DNA of 35,000 nucleotides from Prorocentrum cordatum (GCA_963575745.1 CAUYUJ010003025.1:203207-238206), one strand, 5' to 3'; positions 11,085 through 22,000 are shown, counted from the first letter of the stretch. A program made the numbers and translations. Notes: generated by a model not told the origin, from the letters alone.

Positions 11085-12764
11085 CGCGGCACCGCCTTTC
11101 GCGACGGGCGACCTCGGCAGTTTTCTTGGCGCCTTGGACGGCGCGTCGGCGCGCGACGCCAGTTGGCTCGAAGCCACGGTGGGCGCGCTCAAGGGCCAGG
11201 GGGTGGCGACGATCGCCGATTTAGAGGGCGCGGCATTCGAGGATTTTTCTTTTGCTGACAAGGAGCTGGACGCCGCGCAGAAGCGCCTCATGCGCGCGGG
11301 GATCGCCGCGGCGAGCGCGCCGGCGCCGGTGGCTGGGGGCTCGGCGGCGGCCGCCCTTCCAGCGCTCTCGGCGGCGGGGAACGCGGCCGCCCTCTTGGCC
11401 GCGCTCAAGACGGGCACCAACGAGGCGCAAGCGGTCTCGCCGCGATTTCGGGCTCGCGCGGCCCCGCGCAGCGCTTTCGCAGGAGAAGCCGGTCCGCGTA
11501 CTCTTGGGCCCTATCCTCGGCAAGGCGTCGCTGGCCAACCTGCCGCGAGAGTTCTGGCCCAGGCGCGTTCGCGCGCGCGCTGGCTTTTGCGTTTCGTGCC
11601 GTGCGCTGGTTGCTCCGACTTGCTTGACTCGTTGAACGCGGGAGTCGCGAAGCGGCAGAAAAAAAGGAATCTTGCGAGGAAGCGCGCGTATTCTTGTGTG
11701 CGGACATCCGCGAGTGGGTGCCCCATTGGGCCCGCTCGGGCCCTCGCGACGTCGAGGATGAGGCCGACGCGTCGAGCAGCGCCAGCAAAGATATTCGGGA
11801 CCTCGCCAAGGCTCGTTACCCGCGCGCGTCGCCGGCTCTGCCTCGCCCGCGCACGGGCGCTCGCCCCGCGGGAAGTTGCGGCGGTGAAGAAGGGGCCCGA
11901 GAAGAAGGCCTTCTTGACCCTATGCCAATGGAAGCTGGCGTGGGACCGGTGCCATCAGCCCCGTCGCGCGCCCCCCGCGCGCGCCTGTAATCGCGCCGAG
12001 CGCGGCAGGTTCGCGATCGCGCTCGTCGCCGCGGGGCAGCTCGCGCTGGCTGAGACGGTCGCGCATCGCGGCAACTGCTGGAATATTGCAGTTCAGGCCG
12101 CACGCGCGCGTTCTTCTCGTTGCACTCAGTTCGCCGCGCGTTCCGCGCAGGCCGCGGCTTCGAAGCGCCGCGTGCACCTCGGCATCGCGTACGACGAGGA
12201 GGCGCGCAAGGCGCGCCTCCGCGTTCGCGCCTGCGCGGCGCCCCGCGTTCGCGCTGGCGCGGCGCAGCTATGGGCCGAGCAGCTGCGCTCGGGGGGGGCC
12301 AGATTTCAAGTTGGGGAATCCTGCGGGTCGACCCGCGTGCCCGGCAGCTAGCGCGGGATGCTTGCGACAAGGGTGGCGGCGCCTCCCACGCGACGGCGAG
12401 CGTCGCGCCGCGCGGCTTTGCTCCCCCCCCCCCCTTTCTCAGCCGTTTCCGCGCGCGCAGGCGTAAGCGGCCCGCGCCCCCGAGAAGGGGCGCGGGGCGG
12501 GCGGCGCTGGCCAGCCGTGGCGCCCCGCGCAGAACTGGAGCCGCGGTTCTTGGGACAAGTGGCCGAAAGGACAGTAGCGCGAGCGCTCGTGGGGCGGCGA
12601 TTGGCAGAGAAAGGGCGCGCGGAAGACAAGGACGCCGCCGCGCCCGGCGAAGCGCTGAGCGCCGCTCCCGCCAGGCGCGCGCGAGCCCCCGAAGTGGTGG
12701 AGCCTTTCAGCCGTCAAAACGGCTCGCGCGCTAAGCTGGTTTCCGCCCGCGCCGGGTCCGGGCC
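11085..12764 (+). pseudogene. gag-like region, copy 2, frameshifted
   Basis: Same gag-like segments as copy 1, again spread over frames. The stretch PILGKASLANLPREFWP is open here in a frame running 11252-11635, while the acidic segment (REWVPHWARSG) lies in another frame. Small indels distinguish it from copy 1 (extra A bases near 11662, missing bases near 12320). Because both copies share the frame changes near 11434 and 11890, those either predate the duplication or reflect a programmed or unusual expression mode; decay is the simpler reading. Confidence 0.45.
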
Positions 12765-13994
12765 GTGACCCGGGCGCGCGCGCGCGTTCTACGCTGTGGC
12801 GCCAAAAATTGCCCCGTGCGCTCTGCGCGTGCCGTCGCGCGCGCCGGGACATGCCGCGTGCGTTTTTGCCGCGGGGGTCGCCTCGCCTTGCCAGGCCGCG
12901 CTGCGCGTGCCAGGCCTAGCTGTGGCCGTGGCCAGCCAGGACGGGGCGTGCGGGGGAGTTCCACGGGGCAGCGATTGGGCGGTTTTGCAACGCTTTGGCG
13001 CCTTATCCACGTCCGCTGTTTGCAATCGTGCGCGGTGCCGGCCGTGCCGGTGCCGCCCCCGCCGCCGCCCACATCTGGCGCGCGGAAGCGGGCGGCGCCT
13101 GGGGCTGCAAGCGTCGTCGTCAAATCTCGCAAGGCGCGCGTTGTCCCTGCGCTCGGTCGCGGGCGCGCCGGCGGCGCGTGTCAGGCGATGCTGGCGCCGC
13201 CAGCGCCGCCGGGGCCGCAGTTCGGGAGCGATCGGTCTCGGCGTTGCAGCGATAGCCGCTGGCGCGACATCTGCGTCGCCGCAGGCAGCAGCAGCGGCGG
13301 CGACGCGGAGAAACTCACCTTTCTGGCAAGGGCGCTGGACGGCAACCCCGCGCTCTGGGGCAAGTGGCGCCCCGCCGCGGCCTCGGCTCTGCCGCCCACT
13401 GCCGCGGGGGCAGCGCGGTGGGCCGCGCAGACCGCCCCCGCCGACGCGGTGGCATTCCGCGAGCGCGCACTCGCGGCACTTCGCGAGAGGGATCGGGCTC
13501 TTCGGGCCAGTGGCGCCGTGGAAGAATGGTTCCAGGGCGTGGACCCCGCCATGCGGCGCGTCGCACAGCACGTGAACGGGCCTCTCTGCGCAGAAATCGC
13601 GGAGCGCATTGCCTTCTGCGACCCAGGCTGCGTAGAGTTCTTCAGGACGGGGGCGCCCCTCGTCGGCGAGCTCCCGCGGTCGGGCCACGGCAGCCAAGAG
13701 GTGTTTCCACCCCGTTTGGGCATCGCGGAGCTGCTGGGCAACGCCGAGTCGGCAACTCGCGACATTTCCTCCAGTCTCCGCGACGGCGCGCACGGCGATG
13801 CCATCCTTCGCAAGACAAGGGACGAGTCCGCGCTGGGGCGAATCAGCTACCCGGTGCCGCTCCGCGACGCGTGCGTGGAAGGGGCCGTCATAGCTCCGAG
13901 GTTTGCGGTGGAGCAGTTGCGTGAAGACGGGTCCTCGAAACTCCGGTTGGTCGACGACATGACCCAGAGGGTGGATCTGCGCTTTTACACATAA
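12765..13994 (+). pseudogene. 5' part of RT region, copy 2, truncated
   Basis: Frame open from 12765 to a stop at 13992-13994. It matches the copy 1 pre-RT and fingers region up to LVDDMT (ending 13964); the last ten codons are from the flanking AT-rich DNA. The conserved SSKPRLVDD reads SSKLRLVDD here. All catalytic RT motifs are absent. Confidence 0.75.
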
Positions 13995-14370
13995 AAATGC
14001 GCATTTTTTTTGCTGTTGTTCCATCTGCGCGTTTTCTCAAATCGAGCGGCAAAAATGCGCATGCCGACCGCGACTGCGCCTTTGAAATCTGCGCTTTTTT
14101 CCCAAATCTTTCAAAATCACGACCAGGCAAAAATGCGTAAGCCTTGCGCTTTTTCCGAGACTGAAATGCGTAAGCCATCGTTGTTCCTTGCGTTTTCTCA
14201 AAAAACTGAAATCCGTAAGCTCTGCGCGTTGTTGTTTGTCTGGGAAAAAAAGATAGATAATACATATATATATAGATATATACATATATATGAGCACGCA
14301 TATAGATATAGAACACAAAAGACAAGGGGAATCAAACTAATATTTATATGTTATATACACATACAAGCTT
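13965..14370. other. AT-rich island with repeated TGCG/CGCA words
   Basis: Sharp drop in GC at the truncation point of copy 2. Degenerate repeats of AAAAATGCGCA, CTGCGCTTTTT, AAAATGCGTAAGCC and AAATCCGTAAGC run to about 14230, then an ATATAGATATA-type microsatellite (14256-14310) and AT-rich unique sequence. No coding signal. The word AAAATGCGTAAG also appears in the array at 26763-27405. Confidence 0.7.
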
Positions 14371-14810
14371 CTCCTACATTGCCTGCGGTCGACCTGTCAA
14401 CGAGCCGCCCTGCGCCCGACTACTTGTGGTCGTCCCGCCCGCGACTTGCCCGTGACCCAACCACGACCCGCCTGCGACACACGTGCGACACGCCTGTGGC
14501 CCATTTCGGTCGTCTCGTCGTCATTCTCCTCCTCCTCCTCCTCCTCCTCCTCCTCCTCCTCGTCCCCCTCCTTCCGCCTCCTGGTGCTGTTGCTTCTCGA
14601 GATGACGTCGTCGCCGACGTCGTCGTCATCGTCGTTTTCGTCTGCCTCCGCGGCCCGCGGCCTCGAGGAGCGAACGGTGCCGCCAAGGGGGCCCTCCCCT
14701 CCTTCAGGGCGCGAGCGCTGCAGCCAGGGGGGGCCCTCCTCCACCCTTTTACCCAGGGCAGGGGGGAGGAGGGCGAGGTCGGAGGAAGGGGGGACAGGAG
14801 AAGCGCGCAG
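14371..14810 (+). other. region without a recognised gene; possible upstream intron
   Basis: Begins with short direct repeats of GCCCGCGACTTGCCCGTGAC-like sequence (14420-14490), then a (CTC)n tract (14525-14563) and GTC-rich and purine-rich stretches. It ends in GCGCGCAG just before the first exon I can support, so it could be the intron in front of that exon. Confidence 0.4.
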
Positions 14811-17800
14811 GTTTTCGGACCGAGTTTTGCCTGCGTGGCAAGCGGGCCAGATGCCCGCGCGGGCCGCGTTTGCCGATGCAAGCGCGGTCGCGAGCGTCCT
14901 GAGCCAGCACGCTGAGCGCGCTGGCTTCATCAAGGAGCGATGCGGGGCAACAGGGATGGGATGGGGGAGCAGATTGAGGACAGAGGGGGAAAATAAAGGA
15001 GGGCCCAGCAGAGGAGGGAGTGCAGGGGAGGACAGCACGGACAGCACAGCAGCACAGAGGAGCAGCAGAGCAACTCAGCGAAGGAGGGGAGGGCAACAAG
15101 GGGCAGAACAACGCAGGGAGGACAGGAACCGTCGGCGTTTCGGAGTTCCGGGTTATGTCGTGCTGGTTGGGGTTTCGCTATTTCTGGGTTTGGGGGTTTC
15201 GGGAGTTCGGGGATTAAAAGTTTCGGGGTGGGTTTTGAAGTGTTGGGCTTCCGGAGGTTCGTATAAGAGAGGGCGAGCGCGGGAGGAGGAGACGGGGAAT
15301 CGCCCCAGGACATCAAGTTCACGGCAGGGGAGGCCAAGAAGGCGATCAAGAAGATCGCGCCGATCTTCAAGGCGTTGGGCGAGGCGATCGCACGGGTGCA
15401 ATGCAGGAGGATAAGGAAGGTGAGGAGAATCAAGAAGGGCGAAGGAGGTTCAGCAGGAACAGAAATGGAGGGAGAGTCGGAGGTGTAGGCGGTAGGAGGA
15501 GGCAGGACGAGGTAAGAGGTAGGAGGGGGTAGGAGGTAGGACAAATAACGTAGGGGATACGAGAGAAAATGCCGCGAATAGGTGAGCGACTGGAACTTCT
15601 ACGTCAAAGAGGACTGCATCACCGCCGCGCTGCAGGAGTGCCTCAAGAATGCAGAGCAGTTCAAGAAGGCGAATTTGGTCTCGCGCTCCGTCGTCGTCCT
15701 CCTCCTCCTCCTCCTCCTCCTCCTCCTCCTCGTCGGCCTCGTCCTGCTCCTTGTCCTCGTCGTCGTCGTCCTCATCCTTGTCCTCGTCATCACCGTCATC
15801 CTCATCGTCGTCGTCGTGGTCGTCGTCGTTGATGTCGTCGTCGTCCTCCTCCTCCTCGTCCTCGTCGACCTCGTCCTCATCTTGTCCTCGTCTTTATCCT
15901 CGTCGTCGTCGTCATCCTCGTCGTCGTCGTCGTCGTGGTCGTCATCGTGGTCGTCATCGTCTTTGATGTCGTTGTCGTCCTCATACGTCATCGTCGACAT
16001 CGTCCTCTCCGTCGCTGTCGTCGTCGCTGTCATCGTCGCTTTCGTCTTAGTCGTCCTCCTCAGTTTCGTTGTCGCCGTCATCGCCGCCCACCCATCCCGC
16101 AGGTGAAGGCGGCCGAGCGGAAGAACTACACCAAGCAGATGACGGCTCGCTTCGCCTACTTGCTCAAGGACTCGCCGTCGTCGTCGCCGTCGTCGTCAAC
16201 GATGTCGTAGTCCCCTTCGTCGCTCTCGTCGTCGTCGACCTCGTCCTGATCCTCGCCGTCGTCGTCGACCTTGCCCTCGTTGTCGTCGCCGTCGTCGTCC
16301 TCGTCGTCGTCGTCCTCGTCCTCGTCCTCGTCGCCCTCGTCGTCGTCCTCCTCCTCCTCCTCCTCGTCGTCCTCATCGATGTCGTCGACCTCGTCATCGT
16401 CCTCGTTCACCTCGTCTTCGTCGTCGTCGTCGACCTCGTCATCGGCCTCGTCGTCGTCGACCTCGTCATCGTCCTCGTCGACCTCGTCCTCGTCGTTGTC
16501 GTCGTCCTCGTCGTCGTCTCCCTTCTCTATCCTCCTCCTCCTCGTCGTCGTCGTCGATATCGTCGTCGTCGTCGTCCTCCTCCTCCTCCTTCTTCTCCTC
16601 GACTGTCCTCGTCCCCAACAGGATCTGCAGACACGCTTGCGGTCGAAGACCACGTGGGCTCTGGAAGTCATTGGCAAGGCACTCTGGGGAGCACATCCGG
16701 TAACCAGGGATGCAGGAGGATCTGGATGGGATCTGGATGGGATCTGGATGAAATCTGGATGGAATCTGGATGTCATCTGGATGGGATCTGGATGACATCT
16801 GGATGACATCTGGATGAAATCTGGATGAAATCTGGATGAAATCTGGATGCAGTCTGGGCCGCCAGATCGCATCCAGATTGCATCCAGATCCCATCCACAT
16901 GCTGTCTGGGCAGCCAGATCGCATCCAGATTGCATCCAGATCCCATCCAGCTCGCATCGAGATCACATCGAACTCCCATCCAGATCGCTTCCAGACCCCC
17001 CCCCTCTGACTCCACCCATACCCAATGCAGATCGCATCGCAGATTTGAATGGGGGTTAATCTGGATTGCCATGGATGGGCTCCCTTCAGGCAGCGGATGA
17101 GATGGCGGACTCGCCTGGCGGCGAGTCAAGATCAGACGGCGCGGCGGAGGCAGAAGGCGAAGACGATGAGGAGGAGGGCGAAGGTGAGGAGGAGGGGGAG
17201 GAGGAAGAAGAGGAAGAGACATATGAAGAGGAAGAGGTGGAAGGCCCAACGGATCTTCAGGAGGCAGGTGCCTGGAACGAGAGCGGCCTGGCAGACAAGA
17301 CGGCCATCATGAAGAAGCCAGCAGCTGCAAAGCAGGATGAGCCGACGGCAGCTGCAGGGAAGGACGACTCGCCGAAGCCATCTGAAGGTACTGAGAAGGA
17401 TGAGGCCGAGGACACCCTGTATTCAAATGTATCTCCCTGCCGCGGGGGGAAGGAGGAGGCATACGGATAGCACGAGGGCGAGAGGCAGGAATGGGCGGTG
17501 GGTAAGAGTAGGGGTGAGCTGATGGGGGAGAGTACCAACTCCTCGTCTCACTCTCGTCCTCCTTCACGCCTCGAGGACGTGTGGAACGGGGTCCCCCTTC
17601 TTGTTCGAGAGTGGGATGGTGGAACATAGATCTCGAACTGTTTGAACGCAGCTCGCACGTGCCCGTCTCGAACGATCTAGGCTCGGCATGGGGCTCGGCG
17701 TTCGACGGGCAGTCTGGAATCGACGAGCAGAGCGCAGAGAAGGAGGAGGAAGAGGAGGAGAAGCGACTCGTGGGAGAGGAGGGCAGGTCGACGTCTCATC

Positions 17801-20269
17801 TCCCCCCTCCCCCACCTCACCGCCTGAGGAGTGGGAGGAGAGCTATTGTGATATGGGCACTGGGTTCAAGTGGAGGCGGCGGAAAACACGTGACACCACA
17901 TAAACATCTCCCCCGCCCTGCTGCCCCTCCTCTTGGATTGGGGAGAGGATTCTAGGACAGTCGGGGCTGGCTCCTGGAAGCCGACATTACGATGTGAATT
18001 CGAGGACTCGGGGGGTAGGGGTCGATGAGGACTCGGAGGGGGAGGAGGTGGGAAAGCCGATAGAGTCGATCCCACCTCCATCCCACGCCAGGCAGGGTCT
18101 CGCCCTCCTACCAGTGTCTCTCGTCTTCCCCTCCCCCTCCTCTCCCTGAGAGGATCGCACGTTCGCATTCACCTATGGCTACGCTCCAGAGCTCGACCAG
18201 GCCTGGCGCCAGAAGCCGAAGGGCATCAAGGAGTTCACAGACGACATGCAATACATCCAGCTCATTGGTTGGTTCGCGAGGTGGCAACTGTCCCCCTTGC
18301 TTCCATCATCCTTCCCACGTGTCCCTCTTCCGCCTACCCCCGTTCCTCTCCCCATCCACCCTGCTTCCTCCACCGCATGCACCTCCTTCTCCAAGTATCC
18401 CTCCCTCATCTTCCTCGCCCCTCCTCCACATGTTCCCCCCTCCGCCGCCCCCTCATTCACCTCCACCTCCTAGACTCCTCTTCCTCGTCATCCTCGATCG
18501 GTGGCCCGACGGCGACTCTTGGCATATCGAGGACAAGGTGATGGAGCCTGCAATTGCTGCCGCGGCGCCTGCAGGCACCATTATCCTCCTCAACTCGTCC
18601 CTTCGCCAACCTCCGGTGTCATCTTCCTGCCGCGGCGCCTGCAGGCGCCAACGTCCTCCTCAGCTCGCCCCTTCACCAACCTCTGTTGTCCCCCTCCTGC
18701 CGCGGCGCCTGCAGGCGCCATCGTCCTCCTCAGCCCGTCCCTTCACCAACGTCCATTGCCCCCTTCCCGTCGCGGCACCTGCAGGCGTCAACATCCTCCT
18801 CAGCTCGTCCCTTCACCAACGTCCCATTGTCCCCCTCCTGCCGCGGCGCCTGCAGGCGCCAACGTCCTCCTCAGCTCGTCCTTTCACCAACCTCCCTTGC
18901 CCCTTTCCTGCCGCGGCGCCTGCAGGCGCCAATATCCCCTCTCAGCTCGCCCCTTCACCAGCCTCCCGTGACCCCCTCCTGCCGCGGCGCCTGCAGGCGC
19001 CAACGACGTCCTCTTCAGCTCGTCTCTTCGCCAACCTCCCTTGCCCCCTGCCTGCCGCGGCGCCAGCAAGCGCCAACATCCTCCTCAGCTCGTCCCTTCA
19101 CCGACCCCCCGTATCCCCCTACTGCTGCTGTTAATTATGCTCCTCGTCCACCTCCTCATCCTCTTCCTCCGCCTCCTCCCCCTCCTCCTCCTCATCATCC
19201 TACTCCTCGATCTCTCCTGCCTCTTCTATAGTAGGAGGCCGCGGTCGCGGTGGCCGCGGTAGGGGCCGCGGGAAGGGCAAGGGCACGAGCGCGAGCAAGG
19301 GCACGGCCAAGGCCACCGACAAGCAGAGGAAGCTCTGGTGCCACAACGTGCAGGGCGAGTGGGCGCTGCGCATCGCTCGCAAGACGAACAGGCACAACAG
19401 GCTGCTCATCTTGCTGGACGGCGACGAGAAGAGGGCGACTCCCCAGGCTCTGGGATTAACATGGGGGAATGGGCGAGGGAGGTAAGGTATAAGTGTCTCG
19501 AGGAAGATCACGGACGAACACTAGGTTCGAGCAACCACATAATATGGACGGGGGTGATGGTGGACAGAGGCGTCCGACGGTATAGGGGATACGTGTGGGG
19601 ATTCGGACGGCGAGGAACATGCGCAGAGGAATACGTTGGGGATTGGTCGGGGTTTGGGCTGAGTTGGGTTGGGCCTGCTCTCCAGCGCAGGTTACACAAG
19701 TCGATGCGGTTGACTTCCCGTCGGAGGAGGACGCGGAGAAGGTTCTGATCGGTCTTGCCAAGATGCACATGCGAGGCGCGGCTGAGGAGGAGGAGAAGGA
19801 GGGGCAGGAAGCGGAGGAGGAGGATGAGGAGGAGGAGAGGGAGGAGAAACTGGAGGATAAGGCGGCAGAGGAGGCGGATCACGGGAGGAGGATCGAGGCG
19901 GGGGGATGAGGAGCATGGAGGACCATGATGAGAGAGGGCGAGGCAAGGATATGCAGGGAGGGGGAGGAGCCCTTCTACTTCTCCTGCTCCTCCTCCTGCT
20001 CGTCCTCATCCTCATCCCCCTCCTCCTCCTTCTCCTCCTCCTGCCCTTGAGGATCCCACTCCTCCTCCTCCTGCTCCTCCTCCTCCTCCTCCTTCTCCTC
20101 CTCCTCCTCCTCCTCCTCCTACTCCTCCCACTCGTTCAACTCGCTTCGAGGCGCTTCCAAGGGCGAGATCGAGGAGTCGAAGCTGAGCATGCTGCAGACT
20201 CAGCCAGCATACATCCAGAGGAGCTCTGGGTCATCCAACGGCGGGTGGGGTGTATTGGAGCAAGTGTGA
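14811..20269 (+). CDS. 12-exon gene, dinoflagellate-type hypothetical protein (~501 aa)
   Basis: Hand-built model: 14811-14934, 15309-15395, 15582-15677, 16103-16168, 16622-16699, 17090-17387, 17630-17742, 18153-18280, 18474-18574, 19235-19446, 19691-19775, 20151-20269 (TGA). Phases agree at every junction. Donors are GT, GC or GA and most junctions are AG|G. The N-terminal exons are helical and Lys/Ala-rich. Exon 6 has a long Glu/Asp run and MKKPAAAK, a style I know from dinoflagellate proteins. Later exons contain GYAPELDQAWRQ, RWPDGDSW, an RGG-like GRGRGGRGRGRG segment, then WALRIARK and VTQVDAVDFPSEEDAEKVL. That order resembles a dinoflagellate family of unknown function that I remember. 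The 5' end is unsure (an ATG exists at 14851 in exon 1). Exon 9 has two possible starts. Confidence 0.6.
15680..16100 (+). repeat. CTC/GTC-rich intron tract
   Basis: Intron between exons ending 15677 and starting 16103 is almost wholly CTC, GTC and TCG triplets, pyrimidine-rich on the coding strand, and runs straight into the acceptor CCGCAG. Confidence 0.85.
16180..16612 (+). repeat. GTC/CTC-rich intron tract
   Basis: Fills the intron between the exons ending 16168 and starting 16622. The donor reads AAG|GACTCG (GA type) and the acceptor CCAACAG|GATC. The Asp/Glu-rich frames on the opposite strand are artefacts of the triplet repeat. Confidence 0.85.
16718..16985. repeat. 11-bp minisatellite, direct then inverted
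   Basis: About twelve head-to-tail 11-bp units, ATCTGGAT plus three variable bases (16718-16855), followed by the same unit in reverse orientation, ATCCAGAT plus three variable bases (16861-16985). Located in the intron between exons ending 16699 and starting 17090. The same family recurs at 26620-26690 and 27405-27490. Confidence 0.9.
18557..19125 (+). repeat. 70-bp tandem repeat, eight units, palindromic core
   Basis: Units start at 18557, 18627, 18697, 18767, 18838, 18908, 18979 and 19052 (spacing 70-73). Each opens with CTGCCGCGGCGCCTGCAGG or a variant and continues with CCTCCTCAGCTCGTCC and TTCACCAACC. Most units contain the perfect palindrome GGCGCCTGCAGGCGCC. The unit length is not a multiple of three and no single reading frame is kept, so I treat it as intronic. 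The first unit overlaps the proposed 3' end of exon 9 (18574). Confidence 0.9.
19968..20125 (+). repeat. (CTC)n intron tract
   Basis: CTC-rich tract in the intron between exons ending 19775 and starting 20151; donor CGAG|GCGC and acceptor CGAG|GCGC are identical over eight bases. Confidence 0.9.
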
Positions 20270-20325
20270 GAAGAAGATCTTCACTGCATATGCTTCACAG
20301 CGCAGTTTCCACCTCCCTGGCTCAC

Positions 20326-20376
20326 ACCGCATAGCTTGCACTGCATAGCTTGCACTACATAGTTTGCACCGCATAG
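20326..20376 (+). repeat. 15-bp tandem repeat
   Basis: About three and a half units of GCATAGCTTGCACT and close variants between two genes, just after the TGA at 20269. Function unknown. Confidence 0.75.
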
Positions 20377-20475
20377 TCGAGGGACGCGACCGTGAAGGGT
20401 GGGTTTCCCTGGGGAAACTGATGGGTCGGTGAGGGCCCTAAGGGAACTGATGGATGGGCGAGGTTCCTTGCAACC

Positions 20476-21826
20476 ATGAGGATGGCGTTGAAAGGCAAGG
20501 GCAAAGGCAAGGGGCAGGCCAAGCGCGGCGACGCTGCCGAGCAGAGCGTCGGCGGCGAGAAGGTGAAAGGCAAACGCAAAGGCAGCAAGGGCACGAGCAA
20601 AGGCAAAAAGAAAGGCCGCGGCCGAGGCAGTGCAGCTGACGATGACGAGTGGGAGGGTGAGCAGTCTAAGAAAGCCGAGGATGCAGACGAAGACGCGGCG
20701 AAAGAGGATGAGGAAGAGGAAGAGGAGGAGAATGAGGAGGAGGAGGAGGAGGAAGAGAATAAGGAGGTCGAGGATGCGACAGCTGCGGGCGGCGAGGACC
20801 TGAAGGAAGCTGAGAAAGCAACGGCGGCGGCGGGCCCCCCCAAGCGCAAGTTCACGAAGAAAGGCCCTCCACACGACGAGGAGGCGCAGCAGCTGTCTGG
20901 GGAGAAGGTTGCAAAGAAGGCTCGCCCAGGACCGACTGCAAGTAAGGAAGGCCCAGGAAAGGCTGGAAGCGCTGCTGAGGCAGCAGGCGAGGAGGCGGCG
21001 GCTGGCAGCGCCGCGCACGAGCAGGCAAAAGGAGGAGGAGGAGGAGGAGGAGGAGATGAGCGGGCTCGACACGCCGCCGCCGCGGAAGAGGAGGGCCACA
21101 CCCCAGGTCAAAGGCGAGGAGCCAGAGGCGAACACGTCGAAGGTCGACCAGGCCGAGCACGTGCAGGCAACGGGCAGACTCAAACCTATAACACTCCCCT
21201 CGGTGCCTTTCAGCTCTGCTCCTCACTCGGGCCCAAGGCGAGCTGTTGGCTGATGAACCCCGTGTTTCCAAACATGCTGAACATCCTACCCAACGGCCTA
21301 AACAGGCCCACACGCCTGAAATTCTCCAGGGTGTCGCCGTCAATCCGCGGATGCCCATCGCTCTCGAGGGGTCCCGTAAACCATCTGTACCCTCTGCGTC
21401 CCCTTTTCCTTCCCACACCCCCTCAGATGGTGATGAGCTTCGGCCCTGGGAACAGTTTCCTCGGCTGGAAGCCCAAGGTGCCCCATCCTACCTCCTTTCC
21501 CCTCCCTGCCCCCTCCCCCTCCCCCTCCTCCTCCTCCTCCTCCTCCTCCTCCTCCTCCTCGTCGTTGTGGTCCTGCTCATGCTCCTGCTCCTGCCCCTGC
21601 TCCTCCTCCTCCTCCTCCTCCTCCTCCTGCTCCTACTCCTCCTCCTGCTCCTCCTCCTCCTCCTCCTTGTCCTCCTCCATGTTCTCCTCCATCCCCCTCC
21701 CCACCTACGTCCCCCCAACTGCGCCCGCAGGCTTCGACCTCGACGGGCATCCGGAGGCCGCGAGCGGGCATGTTCGACTCGGAGGGGTCCGAGTCGGATG
21801 AGAAGGACTTCGAGACGTTGTGGTAG
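20476..21826 (+). CDS. charged low-complexity, probably nuclear protein (~262 aa)
   Basis: ATG at 20476 opens a frame with MRMALKGKGKGKG and further Lys/Gly-rich sequence, then a long Glu run, an Ala-rich segment and PPKRKFTKK. After about 20946 the credible reading moves to the next frame (EEMSGLDTPPPRKRR, ATPQVKGEEP). Two short introns would explain this: 20947-21031 (AG|GA at both ends, phase 0) or 20942-21008 (donor GTAAGG). Further exons are 21032-21202 (or to 21166), 21427-21477 (SFGPGNSFLGWK) and 21731-21826, which ends FDSEGSESDEKDFETLW and TAG. Phases agree. The alternating basic and acidic blocks and KRKF/RKRR motifs suggest a nuclear protein. I do not recognise a family. It could instead be a continuation of the upstream gene, only 207 bases away. 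Confidence 0.6.
21520..21695 (+). repeat. (CTC)n intron tract
   Basis: Fills the intron between 21477 and 21731; donor AAG|GTGCCC, acceptor CGCAG|GCT. Confidence 0.9.
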
Positions 21827-22000
21827 GGCTCGCGAGCCACGGCAGGCAACCAAGGGTTCGCTGTTAGGGGGTTGCGAAGCCCTTCGGATCGAGCTGAGCC
21901 CTGCTGGGCTCGACGTTCTGCGCTCGAAAAGAATCATGGTCACATTGTGGTTGCCCCCGCACTTGCGGATATGAATGGCGGTGGTGCGGGCAGTAAATAT

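Larger units (their letters stand above)
9329..13964 (+). mobile_element. DIRS-like retroelement, copy 2, truncated in RT
   Basis: Direct-orientation copy matching 44-4680 at an offset of about 9285. Sequence is nearly identical: between 44 and 900 I counted ten substitutions, nine of them C/T. It contains the leader, minisatellite (10178-10919), gag-like region (about 11085-12764) and upstream RT part. Homology stops after GACATGACC at 13964, where copy 1 continues with AACGCAAGG. Copy 2 therefore lacks the RT active site, RNase H and recombinase. It is a 5' fragment joined to unrelated AT-rich DNA. Confidence 0.9.

Noticed and set aside
13888-14325. Minus-strand frame rich in Tyr/Ile over the AT island
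   Set aside because: It is a translation of the ATATAG microsatellite and flanking AT-rich repeats.
15599-16935. Poly-Asp/Glu and poly-Ser/Val frames
   Set aside because: Products of GTC/CTC triplet tracts in introns; both strands and several frames are open equally.
18175-19134. Coding interpretation of the 70-bp repeat array
   Set aside because: Unit length of 70-73 shifts the frame each unit, so no repeated peptide is kept.
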